From contig CM023538.1 in assembly GCA_013350335.1 (NCBI GenBank), positions 60,005,080 through 60,069,079 on the forward strand: a stretch of 64,000 nt of DNA. Direction: 5' to 3'. Source of the DNA: Chimonanthus salicifolius (lineage: Eukaryota; Streptophyta; Magnoliopsida; Laurales; Calycanthaceae). The position numbers and the translations under genes were made by a program. Positions 45,976-58,640 of the stretch are shown here, piece after piece. The notes below the pieces were generated by a model. That model worked only from the letters and a program-made list of their open reading frames with translations. It did not search any database and was not told the DNA's origin. Each line of letters starts with the position of its first letter. Position 1 is the stretch's first letter.

Positions 45976-48900
45976 ACCCGATTTGATTCCACACATTGTC
46001 AATTTGGATCTTGATCCAGATCCACTAAGATCCTAGCACAATGTACCTGTCAGACCCATGAGTTGTGAGTTGTGAAATCATGCTCCCCATTATACAAATG
46101 TGTACGCATGTTTCTCAATGTATAAAAATAAATAGTCCTTCATGATTCAGATTCAACCATTTGAAAAGGTTCTGATCAGATCTTTCTGTTTTTTTTTTTT
46201 TTTTTAAGAATCAAACTAAGTGCATGTGTCCATGTGGAAGACAAGTACACAAATCCAAATTAGCCTAAATTGAGGGCACCACCAGCCATAACCCCACAAG
46301 TTGAATTGATCATACCCTCTCAATAATTGGATCCAAATGGAGTGGAATAGACACTTGAGATAAAACTAAAATGATGGATGGTCCAAAGCAATTTTTTTTA
46401 AAAAAATTTGCCCTTCTCAGGGTTCGACTTTGGTCTAATTAGAAAATAATATTTTTTAACAGTGTCAAAGTTGAATGGTCAATAAAATGGTTTTAAATTA
46501 GTTATTGATCTAATTCAACGGAAATAGATGGCTATGAGAAGGGGAGGGTGTCAATTTAGACCCATTGGATGCCACATAAGACCTTGGGTAGACAAAAAAA
46601 AATTAGGACAATTAGCCTTCAATAACTCCAAAACATTTAAAAATTATTAAATTAAAATATTTAGACCCTTCTTATTTACAATTGTTTAATCCGAAAACGT
46701 CTAGAACCATCAAAATCAAAAAGCAAAACTCAGCTCATATAAAGACATATTCGCCATTACTTTTTTTCTTCTATCTCTTTTCTCTTCGAAAAAAATAGGG
46801 TAAAATAGTCTTTTCCTTTTAAAAGTAGTAACTATGATAAAAACTCATGGTCCACTGATTACTAGAGATAAAATGGTTAACAAATTGCTCGTGGTCACAA
46901 AATAATATTATAAAAGGAGATAGAGAATTATGTTAGGTAACGTAAATATGTTGTCGTAGTTAGGCTAACAAACTATATCTTTAATTGTGAAATTTAAATA
47001 TAAATATTAAATTGAAAATCAAAATCTAATAATTGTCAAACATATCTAAAAGCCTTAAATCAATTTTTTAACAAACGCACGCTTCCCAAAAATTAATACC
47101 TATCACTCTCAAATGCCAAAATGGGTAGCTATAACCATTAAATACCAATGATTTAATCAAATCTCTCAACCACTACAAGAAGATGACATGAGAGAGTTGG
47201 GCACTCCATGACCACAAATATATATTAATTGTTAATTAGTTGCATTCCCAACCAAGAAGACAAAATTTGAGAGAAGTTTTCAAATCAAGAGTAGCCCATG
47301 CGCCCATTTTTAAAACAATGGCTGATGTTGTTAAATAAATATAAATTATGGACATAATAAAATATTAGATTATGAGATAAGTTGCACATATAAGAATTAA
47401 TGATGATATTAACTATTAAGACTAACAACTCTATCACTAGCACATTGGTGTTCACATTAGACATAAAATCTATAAAATTGACTAAGTGATTGATCAATTA
47501 AAAAGATATTTGTTTGATTATAGAATCTATAAAAGGTCACTTTAATTAAATTAAGAGATATTTTGCTCAAAATATCTTGAAAATAGTATTTTCGAATTAA
47601 TACATTTTCAGAAATGAAATTGAGTCAAGATGTTTCGTATGTTTAGTCAGAATATTGGACTAAATTATCCTCATTCATAGTACTATGCATTTGACAAATT
47701 TACAGTGCTGATTGTGTATTAAATTTACGGGCGCTAAAAAAAATTAAAATATATAGTTATCTATGACCTACGAAAGAAGTCTAATGAACTCTGAAGAATC
47801 AGTTTGATGATCAATTTTCACCCTTATTTGTTTTGAGATTAAGCCTTTTCAATGAAAAAGAGTCATTTTCCTTAGTTTTGTATCCGATATGTATAGATTG
47901 TAATGTTTACAAATGGCTTAAAGATTAGTCACATAGGACGTCTGAAAAATTCAAGTGAGACACTTAAATACTTGATATTAAAAAAATGAAAAAAATTTAA
48001 ATTATAAATCTCTCGAAAATTATTATTTTTTTACGTTAAAAAATAATAGTAAGGAAAACACTAGTGTTGTCAGTTGTCATTCGTCAATAATGAGAGGCTT
48101 GGACGAAATTGTTGTCCATACGCGGCTAAACTCTAGAAATAGCCTGGCCATCAAACTAAGGGAAACGACAAAACCCACTTTAACAAGCTAGACTTATCAA
48201 CTATGGACTGGGAAGTGTGTTTTTAATAAATTATATAGAAAATAACAAAAATATTAATTATATAAAATTTAAAGTTCATACGATCATTAGTTGTATGATT
48301 TTAGACTTTAAAAATTTTAATTACTATAAAAATTATTAACTTTTTTATGCCTTATCTTTTGAAATTATGATTATTAGATTAGAGAATTTCTTTAGACTTA
48401 TATAATCCAACGAACTCATTCCTTCATGTTTTGTTAGAAATTTGATATATAATAAAAAAAATCATAATTAATAAAATGTAAAAAATCAGAATTTCATCTT
48501 AATTCAAGTTAAGTTTACTAGACAGGTGATAAATAATTAATGAATTTCAATACTTACCTAATCTCCCAATAACACATTAGATCATTCATTTGGTTACTAA
48601 TAGACTACAGGTTAAGTGGAGTCCAGTTTGAATTTAAATGGATTGATTAATTTATTTTAAATTTTCAAGAAAAACCAAATTTATTAATTAATTGTGTGTT
48701 TTAGAGAAGTTTCTTATTAAACAAGTTAAAATCTCAATTTGATTTCCACTTTTTAAGCAAACTTTAATACAAGTATTATGTTTGTTCATACTTTGTCACA
48801 TCAAATTGAATTAGGTGTGTAAAGTTTGATTTCTAATCTAATATATTAGTTAAGAGGTTTTGATCAAGTCAATTCATTAATTAAAAAGAGTGTTGTTCAT

Positions 48901-49289
48901 GGCTAAATTTAAAATATATTTTTTTAAATGATTACTTGCACGCTAGTGCATATAATATTATTCTGCACATCACATAAATAATGGGTTTATTGAAAATATC
49001 TTTTCTTGATTATGTAGCTTGCCAAAAAATAGCTTGATTGAATCAATTAAGTATTGTTATTCTAAATCTCTAAAATTTGGTCAATTTAAATTATTTTTAA
49101 TTTTCAAACTTTGTGCTCTTAAAAAATATGACTTAATTGATCTGATCAAAGTGAATTTTAGTGGGCCTCATTGTTAAACGAAGACCTTTTTAAATGATTG
49201 TTCACTACTCTATTTGGTGGGATAATAATGCACACACCAATGTGCAAGTGATATTTTTTTCTCCTACGACTCGATGTATTGGCCAAGCA

Positions 49290-49485
49290 GAAAATGCTAC
49301 CTTGGACGATAAAATTCACCATAATATTTTCTGTATATTATTCTATTGAATGACAATCATATATGTAGAGTACATCAAGTATAACACTTTCAGTAATCAA
49401 GAGATGCTCATAATATCTCCTACAATATATTACAATCAAATATAAATCTCATTATAATCTAAATCAAATCTCAATATATCTTAAC
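49290..49485 (-). mobile_element. LTR-like segment (copia-type terminus)
   Basis: Read on the minus strand it begins TGTTAAGATATATTGAG at 49485 and continues AT-rich, as many plant copia LTRs do; immediately upstream (49486-49500) is the purine-rich GAGTTTGAAGTGGG that would serve as a polypurine tract. No opposite LTR or pol sequence was found nearby. Confidence 0.4.
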
Positions 49486-49491
49486 ACCCAC

Positions 49492-49524
49492 TTCAAACTC
49501 AAGTGAGTTTCACTTGAGTTTGAA
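49492..49524. repeat. Perfect 15-bp hairpin
   Basis: TTCAAACTCAAGTGA (49492-49506) is followed by a 3-base loop GTT and its exact reverse complement (49510-49524). It lies at the edge of the LTR-like segment. Confidence 0.85.
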
Positions 49525-50177
49525 CTTATTTAACTAGACGATCCAACGGTCGAATTATGTCATCTAACTGAAGCAGAAACGGATTTAACAGTGAAGATAT
49601 GTCGAAAAAGTCAAGGAACAGAACCAACGTGCTACATGTATGACACAAACTGCGGATGAACATAAGCAGACATAGATCAACATTTTGGCATATAAGATCG
49701 ACAAATCTGCATGATCTCAAAAGCTGAAAACATGATTGAAAACAGAAGCAGATAATCCAGAGCAAATGAAATCCAGAAACAAAAGCAACAAATCAAGCAT
49801 AAGAAATGAACTGAATCATTGCCACAACAATCAAATCCAAATAATGACGCGCATCCAAACTGACGAGATGAGAAACATAAAACATGTTCAAATATATTCG
49901 GAGCAAAAGATTGCAGGGTAGACTAAGGTGGGTTTTCAGTTCTAGGTTGCACAGGTTAAATGGATTCAAGCAGATGATTCAGATCAATGTTGGAACGAAG
50001 CAAACAGAGCAGAACAGATATGGGCAAGACAGTGGCTATTGCATAGGTAACTAAATCCCACTCATCACAACGCATTTGAAATTTGGATGCTAGAACCATG
50101 GTAATTTGAATGGATCAGAGAAGTTGTAGTATTAAAGCTTTAAGGAATTAACAATTTTATATGACTTAAAACTTAGA

Positions 50178-50589
50178 TTATAACTGATAAAATTCAACAT
50201 AAATCAAATAGAATGGCAATAATGAAGTCCAGTGATTTTTCCACAGGCATTTTGTGTAACTCGATATAGGTTTTACTGTATTGTTCATTTTGTCCTTCGA
50301 ATCGACTCGCTGAACCTTTTGTTGTAAGTAATTCGATAGGTTTAACGAGCCGATTTGAAGGGAAAAATGGATAATAAAATAAAACCCGTATCGAATTATA
50401 CAAAATATCCATGGGAGGATCGTTACCCAATAATGAATAGAAAGAAGAAGAGAAATCACCAAGAAAAATGCTGATTAATGCAAGAGTTGAGACTCTAAAC
50501 AACCAATTCAATGATAGAAGTATACGAGAAAGTGTAGTAGCCACATTTAAGCACAGAGAGTACACTAACCTAACATAGTTGTGTTCCAA
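50178..50589 (-). other. Unassigned open frame, 131 codons
   Basis: The frame ending at 50194 starts at ATG 50589 and is open for 131 codons. It contains a hydrophobic stretch (LFRVSTLALISIFLGDF) followed by a mixed region (KPIELLTTKGSASRFEGQNE). A second minus-strand frame overlaps it. I recognise no family. The length is unusual for this AT-rich desert, but there are no splice, promoter or homology signs, so chance or an organelle- or element-derived fragment are equally possible. Confidence 0.2.
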
Positions 50590-51240
50590 GGTTCATATGA
50601 CTCAAGTAAAATTCAATAATCTTTTATAATAATTTTTTTTACAAAATTCAATAACTAATTTTTATGTGAGAATTCAAAGGAAATAATATTTCACTTAAGT
50701 GAGTGTGTATAAAACCACCTTATGTAAACTATTAGAATATATTATTAAAGTAGTTCTTTTTAGTAACTATCTATTTTATTTATTTAAATGAAATAGATAA
50801 AAATATTTAATTAAATTTATTTTTCATAATCAATGGAGTACAAATTTATATTTTAATTTAGTTAAGTTAAAATATATAAAAATTAATAATATTTGTCATA
50901 ATTAACTTTATTGAGTCACTTGCTTTTTTTTATCAAAGTGTCAAAGAGTCTCCTGACTAATCTCAACAGATAGGCTAATCTGCACATACAGAATAAATCT
51001 GTTAGAAAATAATTGATTAAAGTAGAGTAAAAATCAAACCCATAATGCGCACTAATTTAAATGGGTTCTTACTTGGCCGAATGAAGATTCCTACTCTCTG
51101 CATGCAAAGTTTCAAAATTCAAACACCATCGTGTCTTGACTGTGTTTAGTTTGCTCAAGAGTCAAAACGGCAGCCGGCTGCTATTCTGTTTCAATCGACG
51201 TGTTTCATATGGCCACCGATACCTCCAAAGCTCCTGTAAC

Positions 51241-51517
51241 CAGGGGTTTAAAAATCGGTATCGGCCGATATATCGGCCGATTCGATATGTCGACCGATAT
51301 ATCGTTATCGGCCGATATATCCGTCGATATTTTTCTCTTTCTTCCTTGTTTTTTTAAATATCGGCCGATATCGGCCGATATTTTGATATCGGGCCGATAT
51401 AATACGGCCGATATTGTGAATATCGGCCGATACGATACATATCGGCCGATATTCACATATCCAAAACCGATATATATCGGCCGATACGTATCGTATCGGC
51501 CGATATTTAAACCCCTG
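51241..51517. mobile_element. Palindromic MITE built of TATCGGCCGATA units, 277 bp
   Basis: Ends CAGGGGTTTAAA and TTTAAACCCCTG are perfect inverted repeats of 12 bases, extended imperfectly by ATCGG. The flanks are the exact 8-bp duplication CCTGTAAC (51233-51240 and 51518-51525). The interior is made almost wholly of ATATCGGCCGATAT palindromes and variants around a short TTTCTCTTTCTTCC core. The termini and 8-bp duplication fit hAT-type mobilisation. There is no coding sequence; open frames here are repeat artefacts. Confidence 0.85.
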
Positions 51518-51799
51518 CCTGTAACAATGATTTCGTTCTGACTTGGACACTTCAGCTGAGTTGAACCATTCGACTCACTGAGTCCAACCTGCATCCCTCC
51601 CTGTAGTAAAAAAGGAAGAAAAGAAAACATCTAAGACTGTAAACCAATCTTAAATCTCTAAAAAAAATAAAGCATATTCTTTTTTCAAATAATATGCATC
51701 TCTAATTTCACACATATTTAAATCTCTCAATCTATACACTTCGACTAAGTCACTAGGGAATGGCTTGTTGAAATCATTGTGATAAATACCTTTTTCGAG

Positions 51800-52145
51800 A
51801 TATTAACTGCAATTGGTAATAACGGGATATTTTTAAATTCTTATATTTTTACTGGAAATTTAACAGGAAAATGTCGCAGAAATTATAATATTAAAAAAAT
51901 AAAAAAATAGAATAAATAAAAAAATTTATTGAAATAAAAATGGTATAAGGAATTTACCGGGAATTTATCGGCAATTTACCAGGATATTATCGCATTATTA
52001 ATATTTATCGTGTTTTTAACGCGATTTTATTGGGAATTTATCTGAAATTTATCGTTGTGGAGATAAAAACGCGTTTTTAATGTGGTAATAGTATTTTGCC
52101 GATAAAAACGTGGTAAATTTGAAAATACCGCTGATATTTGTGAGA
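51800..52145. repeat. AT-rich repeat with TTTATCGG/TTTACC motifs
   Basis: Repeated variants of GGGAATTTATCGGCAATTTACC and CGCGTTTTTA occupy this stretch, bounded by loosely inverted ACGGGATATTTTT and AAAATACCGC motifs. It may be a degraded foldback element, but I could not find a target duplication. Confidence 0.35.
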
Positions 52146-52643
52146 AGGGTTGAAATTGAACATGAATAGAACTCAAGACTCCACTTTATTAAATTGACTT
52201 CTCCATGTTAGACTTGTTAGACTCTATGAAGTCTGATCTTAGAGATATAATGACGAATCGGTTTAAACTCCATGACTAATTTCTCTTTTATAATTTTTAT
52301 GAGGTAGAAAAGATTGTTTTCTCTCAATTAAACCAACCCCTTAAGATTATAAAAGCGTATTCTCATTCCAGAACCATCGCTTTCTTCACAATCCATTCCC
52401 AACCCAAGTCCAAACGCCACAGCCCACACAAAAGACTTTGTATTTCACGGTTGATATTTTATTGAGAATCGGGTATAGAAGGGTCTGGAAAAAGAGACAA
52501 GTGATAACTGATAAGGGGCGAGGAGAGAAAGAAAGAGAAAAAGAACAGTGTCTTTATTGAGAGAGAAAGCAGAGAGAGACAAAAGAGAAAAAGAGATCAC
52601 TTTGGGGTCAAGTGGCGAAACAAAGCTTTAATTATTTTAGTTC

Positions 52644-52865
52644 CTAATCAAGTTTACCAAACTCTAAAAGCTTCTGGTGAAGGCTCTTATCTATTTTCTT
52701 TAATATCTTTAGATAGAGAGAAGGGAGAAAGATAAGGACGAGATTCCAAACATATCCAGAAGCTTCCAATGAAAACCTACTTCTTCCCTGCGTGATTAAA
52801 TTATGTACTGCTTTCTGAATGGGTTCCCACTTCCCTGTTGCCACTGCTTCTCTCACTCTCTTCAT
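52644..52865 (-). other. Small open frame, hypothetical
   Basis: A 73-codon minus-strand frame beginning MKRVREAVATGKWEPIQKAV. The first half looks protein-like (charged amphipathic helix, KWEPIQKAVHNLI) and the local GC is higher than the surroundings, but the second half is low-complexity and no family is recognised. It could be a gene fragment. Confidence 0.2.
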
Positions 52866-53114
52866 ACGTAAATGATGTTGACTGAGTTAGGTCACTGACA
52901 CCTCTTAATTATTGTTTTTACAAACTTTTCTTATGACATCAGAATAATTCTATTTTTTTAATCAAAGTGCTTATACATCTCACCCATATAATTTTCAGAG
53001 TAAAAAAATAACTCTTAACAATTGTGAACGTGAACGAAAAAGATCTTCACTTTCTTAGGACGAGTTTTTAGGTTATAAAGTCAATTGTTCTTAGAGACTA
53101 ATTCTTTTTCTTTT

Positions 53115-53250
53115 ATAACTAAGGTGTAGAGGTGTCTCGTCTGACTAATTCTCCGTATATGTACATGACTCTCTACCCATAAATACCATGTAACTTGTAC
53201 AAAGACTGGTCTTTTAGAATAGAGTGAGAATTAAACTCAAAATTCTTACA
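53115..53250 (-). mobile_element. SINE relic
   Basis: AAGGTGTAGAGGTGTCTCGT, then GACTAATTCTCCGTATATG, CTCTACCCATA and ATTAAACTCAAAATTCTTA follow the reverse-complement order of the 35185-35360 family. Confidence 0.4.
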
Positions 53251-53969
53251 TAAACATGAAAAATCAATTATTATTAATAATTAAAATTAAAAAATTAATT
53301 TGTATATTAATATCTTTTTTAAAGGGTGCATTTGATGATGTTAAAAATAAGACTAGATTTTGAAAATTAAAATTATAAATTAGGATGATTAACTATAGAT
53401 AAAAAATCACTTATTTGATATTAATATGGGCTTTATGTGTTAACTCTAATATTACGTATTCAAATCACATATTGACCTTACAAAGGAAATTGAATTCCAT
53501 TTGAATGGCGTTCAAGTCAAACTTAATTACCAAACAATACCACCATCACTATAAGTAAAAATTTCATATGATTTGAGTTGAAATTCTGGAAAATTGGGTA
53601 AGAAGATCCACACCTACTATGACAGATTGTACCTACCATTCCAACCCTAATTTTAAATTTCAAGCGTGCCCTCTAAACCTAATTTCATTAGATAAAAATA
53701 GCAGTAGATCTGAACTACTTGCCATTTTTGTCTAATAATTTGGATGTGAGTATGTGACCCATTAACTCCATGTTCAATTTGGCATATCCATTATGTTTAG
53801 CATGTATCACTTTTTTTTTCCAATAAACTTGATTATGATTCATGAGAAAGTTTCTAAGCCTTAAAAAAAAATGGTAACCCTTTTTATAAAAAAACAAAGT
53901 ATATTTTAAGAAGAAGAAGTAAATTATACATTATGATTTGCATCTTTTAATAACCCAAACAGTTAGGTC

Positions 53970-53991
53970 TAATGACTATATATAGTCATTA
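53970..53991. repeat. 22-bp perfect palindrome
   Basis: The half-site TAATGACTATA (53970-53980) is followed directly by its exact reverse complement. No loop. Confidence 0.8.
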
Positions 53992-54299
53992 ATGAACAGT
54001 GAATAAGTAATACACTGCATTTAATGTTTGAAAACTTGAAACTTAATCTTAACCCAAACTCAACATATTATAAAATCGAGAAATTTAAATAAATTTTGAA
54101 AATATTAAAAAACTTGACTCTCTTGTCTCAAAATCTTGTTGAGTTGACTAAGACTGACTCACTCAAAATTTTAACAAGAATCTAAATATCAGTTTGAAAC
54201 TGAGATGATAAAAATATCGGTGAATCATTACTATATACCGTATTGGTGATATATTGACCATAAACAATCATATCAGCTCCAAATATTAGTGTATCAGTT

Positions 54300-54492
54300 A
54301 ACCTGTGAGGGTTAGCTTGACAGTTAAGAACTCCAATAAGATATGGGAGGTTCTGAGTTCAAGTCCCACGTCAATATATAAGGGCCACTCCTCTTAGTTT
54401 TATCAGGTGTATGGATAGGAAGGTTTGCACATACTCTAATAACTTAGTCAGGTGCTCTAAGAGACTTGAATACTTTGGACTTAAAAAAACAT
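54300..54492 (+). mobile_element. tRNA-derived SINE with A-rich tail
   Basis: GAGGGTTAGCTTGACAGTTAAG (box A region), GGTTCTGAGTTCAAGTCCC (a clear box B), AGGGCCACTCC, GGATAGGAAGGTTTGCACAT, GGTGCTCTAAGAGACTTG and a short A tract at 54483-54489. Confidence 0.65.
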
Positions 54493-55478
54493 AACTATGA
54501 TCAAAATGGATCAGTAGTTCAAAAATTATAAAAATTAAAATGATATATATCGTATAAATCGATATTTGACCATGGACCAGCTCACAAATATCATTTACAT
54601 TTTAAAATTTTCAAAACAATTTCTTAAGTAAATCTGAAAACCAGAGATTTAGTTATAGAAAACACCAAAATTCTGAAAATTCCTGAAGATTCTGGAGACT
54701 TAATGGACCCCATAGGTCCATAGTGGTAAGCTCATGACTAAAACCCTAATTAGGGCAGAAGGTTTGATGTGGACCGTCCATCTGTGGGTCCAACAATGAC
54801 TGGATTTGCTCTTTGAGTTCATATATGCTGACTTTCGGGTCCACTTTCGGGTCCATGTGGCTTGTAGCAAGCCATCAATGATGGATGTCGCGGCACGTGT
54901 ATCACTTTGTCACGTGCCATCTGTACACGTACAAAAAATCATTATCATTACAGCATCATGTCCACTCATCCAAATCCAAGTAGTAAGAATAGTTGGCACT
55001 TGGCATAATGTAATTGAATAAAATGACAACAACTTTCATACAGTACACGTTGTGGGCCAAAATTGGTTAGTCACTGCTGCAATTTGCGACAAGTCATCAT
55101 CACACCATTCCCACTCCTTTTGGTGGAGAGATTTTTCCTTGTGAATTGCTTAATAAAAGTTGGTATAAATTTTTAATTACAATTTTTAAATAAATCAAGA
55201 ATTGTTAATAATTTAATTTAAAGATTGTATTAAAAGTTCACACTAATTTATTATAAATCAGTTCAGATAATTTCTCAAGGTTGGTCATGGACTGAGTTAA
55301 TATTTATAAGAGCTTGAATTTAAACATAATGCAATGTCCATTGACAGATGCAAAAGTTTGCGCCAATTTAGAAGAGACTACTAATATCTTTATGAGTATG
55401 GATTATAAAATTCTAATTTAATCTAAAATAAAAGGAAAAGTGCTCAATATAATAATCAAGTTGAAAGAAATAAATTTA

Positions 55479-55879
55479 GAGTGGCTATACTAACACATGA
55501 AAACTTTCTTAACCGGCACGAGTTTTAGTAAACTTCTCATTTATCTCCATCCATCGGTATGAAAAAATAAAAAAATAAAAAATCAAATATTCAGAAATCG
55601 GTTCACTTTCTAATGAATCGGTGCACTGGACCGGAGCACCGGACCGGATCACTGGAAAACGGGAATTTGAGGAAAGTGATTCGATCGGTGCACCAATTTC
55701 TTGAGACGTGAAAGAGTCCAAATCGATGCACCGATTTACTGAAAAGTGATCTAGTCAGTGAATCGATTTCTCAATGTTTGGTTTTTAAAAAAAATCGTAC
55801 GGACGGATGGAGCCAAAGTGAGAAGTCCGAAAAACCCTTGTCTCTTAAAAATTGTTCTCATGTTAGAATGGGTACCCCT
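55479..55879. mobile_element. Foldback MULE-like element, copy 1
   Basis: Left end GTGGCTATACTAACACATG and right end CATGTTAGAATGGGTACCCC are imperfect inverted repeats that extend for more than 60 bases (.. AGTTTTAGTAAACTTCTCAT against AGTGAGAAGTCCGAAAAACCC). The interior repeats AAATCGGTGCACCGATT-type palindromes and TCCGGTCCGG variants. Flanking duplication not clear. Sister copies are at 56774 and 61686. Confidence 0.6.
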
Positions 55880-56664
55880 AAAAGGTGACTTTTGAGAAGT
55901 AGTTGAAAGGAGGCTTTTATGTGAATGACCTATCTAATTCTACCTGATGGGTGAAAGGCATTGACTTGATTATATTGAGTAAATGATTTTTTTGTGAATA
56001 TATATCTCCACAATTATATTATGTATAATTCGAATTCTTTGATGATTTTTTTCTATAAAAGAGAAGTCTCTCAATTTTATAACATTGAACTTAGAAGCCC
56101 CAAGTCATAAGTCAACTCAAGTTAGTTCATGAGTTATGGATGAGGTTTGTGCATAAGATATGGATTGGAGTATAAATCTTGTCATGCATCTGAGGTATTA
56201 TGTCTGGTTAGATTGGATCATGTGTATGTCGTCACACATAAATCTTAGGTTCGGTTAATTTGATTGTTTGTCATAGGGTAGGTCAATTGGGTTATATGTC
56301 AGGTTATTAGTTGTGATTGAGTTGGATGTCTGGTTATAGTAAGGTTGATTATGTTATGAATGAGGTCATGTTTTGTGGTTGATCTTAGACTTTAATCAAA
56401 TTGAAAAAAAAAAATTATAATTGAGTCTTCAGTCTTAAAATCTACAAGTAATAGAAATTGTTTTTATCCGTCATTTATATTATTTTTTACAAGTTATAAA
56501 AAATAACTATACGATGAAAATTAGTTTCTAGGAAAAAAATTTGTAAATAGTAATGGAAACAATTTACAATGAAAAACATTTTCCATTCTTATATGTCCTA
56601 TCAGGGTTGAACCCACTTGACGGTCCATTTATCCAAAGGAAATATGAAATAAAGATTCATATAT

Positions 56665-56760
56665 TTTTTTTAATTTACGTGTGGGAAACCCAACGTAAAA
56701 CCCCTACGGGTGATACCTACTGTCTTAAATACACCAGATTAGACCATGGAGGCAAATAAA
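56665..56760 (-). mobile_element. SINE-like repeat fragment
   Basis: TTTACGTGTGGGAAACCC, GGGTGATACCTACTGTCTTA and CACCAGATTAGACCATGG follow the 45190-45372 family. It abuts the MULE-like element that begins at 56774. Confidence 0.4.
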
Positions 56761-56773
56761 CCCGTTAAAAAAA

Positions 56774-57132
56774 GGGTGTCCATCCTAACATGGGAATACT
56801 CTTTTAGTAGACACGGGTTTTTCGGATTTCCCACTTTGTCCCCATCTGAAAAAATCGGCTCACTTTTTCAGTGAATCGGTTCACTCATTAGTGCACTGTC
56901 CCGTGCACCAATGAGTGAACCGATTCACTGAAAAGTGAACCGATTTATGTGTAAAATGATCACGTTGGTGTACTGATTTGGACTCTCAAGAAATCGGTGT
57001 ACCAATTTCCAAGTGATCCAGTCGGTGCACCGATAAGTGAATCGATTTCTGCAGATAGATGAGGGACAAAATGAAAAGTTCATTAAAACCCGTGCCTCCT
57101 AAAAGATAACGCCCGTGTTAGGATGGCCACCC
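56774..57132. mobile_element. Foldback MULE-like element, copy 2, 359 bp
   Basis: Begins GGGTGTCCATCCTAACATGGG and ends CCCGTGTTAGGATGGCCACCC: long inverted repeats that continue inward through TCTTTTAG.AGACACGGGTTTT. Flanks TAAAAAAA (56766-56773) and TAAAAGAA (57133-57140) suggest an 8-9 bp target duplication, as in Mutator-like elements. The interior carries nested GTGAATCGGTTCACTCATT and AATGAGTGAACCGATTCAC inverted arms. Confidence 0.7.
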
Positions 57133-57514
57133 TAAAAGAATATATATTATTGAAGAAAGATGTGACTATACATAATCACATGCCCCTTTTTTTGTAACTT
57201 TTATATCTAAAAGAGAGAAATGTGTATGAGGTGTTCTTTTCCAGCTTAACAATCATGATCAACCCTACTTAATGTCTCAATGGTTAACAAGTCCACAGTT
57301 TCATGGGAGTCAAAATAAGTCTTGAGATTGACTCCTCTTGAACTAATCTGATAGATGAAACTTAGACACTATTTCTGACATCTATATGATTAGTTTCATC
57401 TCTAATGTTAGATGGAAATACCCATATTATTAAAAAGAAAAAATATACAAAAATTAGGACTCCAAAATTGGTCCTAAGACTCTTTTTCTTATTTTGAATT
57501 AGATTGTAGTCCTT

Positions 57515-57705
57515 TTTTTTATGACCAAGGTTTCTAAGTATCTTATATCACCCGACTAATTTTCGAGAGCATATGCAAGTTTTCCTATACGCACACACCA
57601 GCCAATTCTATAGAGAGTGGCCCTTTGAAATAAAATGACAATCAAACTCACGACTCTCACTTCTGAAAGCGGGTCTCTGACCATCATTCCAACTCCATTT
57701 GATTG
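57515..57705 (-). mobile_element. tRNA-derived SINE
   Basis: On the minus strand: AATGGAGTTGGAATGATGGTC (box A region), GTGAGTTTGATTGTCATTTT (box B region), GGCCACTCTCTATAGAATTGG, CATATGCTCTCGAAAATTAG. Same family as 35185-35360. Confidence 0.55.
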
Positions 57706-58119
57706 AATTAGATTGCAGTCCTTGAAAAATGAAGCAGCCAATTTTTTTTGTTTTTAGCTCTGTAGACTTTAGAGTTGAGAAAGAGCATGTTGTGGATTCA
57801 TGAATTATATCTTTGAATAGGCATTTGACAGGGGAAGATGAAAGAAAAAAAGAAGACATGGATAGATGCGAGAATTCAAGAGCAAGCTTCGAACAAAATC
57901 CATTCTATGTTCTTATTCCGATGAGAATAATATCGATAATTGAAATGCAACTTCGATAACAATTTTCCGATCTTTTCATGGTCCATTAGCTAATTTTCTT
58001 TCATTAAAGAGAAAATATTGACTTCAGAATCTCATTGTGCCTGATTTTTTCATGCATATGTAACATTTTGTTTGAGACTCAAGCAAGTCCTTTGAGATCC
58101 AATACCTCGATGTAGGGGT

Positions 58120-58200
58120 GATAATGTATCAGCCGATATATATTGATATTTTAAACTTTTATATATCGACTGATATCCGTTATTTGTGGTTTTTTAAAAA
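58120..58200. repeat. Fragment of the CGATATCGG element family
   Basis: AGGGGTGATAATGTATCAGC, CGATATATATTGATATTTTAAAC and ATATCGACTGATATCC echo the 51241 and 58641 elements; truncated and diverged. Confidence 0.4.
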
Positions 58201-58640
58201 AGAATAATAATAAGAGAGACGGCCGGACACTGAGATTTATATCCCTGTCTCCATGATTCATTCTTTGCTTTCCCTGCTCTTTGATCATCGAGGTAAATAA
58301 TGGCACTATGATACATTTATGTCTACAAAACCTTTTAAATATGTATAGTGTAAATCTATAAATAAATTCAATTGAATCATAAGTTATTTAGAATAATTTT
58401 ATGTTTTGGACTTTCAATCCAAAAGACTATTCGGATAGGTGGAGTGAATTAGTCCCATATAAATTCTTAGCTCTTCTTCCTCACAACCGATGTAGGATTC
58501 TCTTTTAAACTCGAACAATCTCTCCTTCGAACGAGGCTCTCTAGCTGATAGAACATCACCAACCATCCTGTTCAGCTAGGGGATCTCTGAGCCTACATAT
58601 TGTTGCTTTGGAGACCTAGTTCAGATAGGACGGTTAGGAC

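Larger units (their letters stand above)
40680..49300. other. Gene desert, AT-rich, scattered MITE and SINE relics
   Basis: Over 8 kb without a convincing open frame or spliceable gene. Individually listed within it are a MITE (41337), a truncated MITE (44313), SINEs (40865, 43455, 45190, 45778) and a 32-bp tandem repeat (44183). The stretches 41900-43400 and 46400-49300 are plain AT-rich sequence in which I see nothing further. Confidence 0.6.

Noticed and set aside
51200..51630. Overlapping open frames on both strands around 51.2-51.6 kb with repeated RPI/GRY residues
   Set aside because: They are produced by the TATCGGCCGATA array of the MITE, which lacks stops in several frames.
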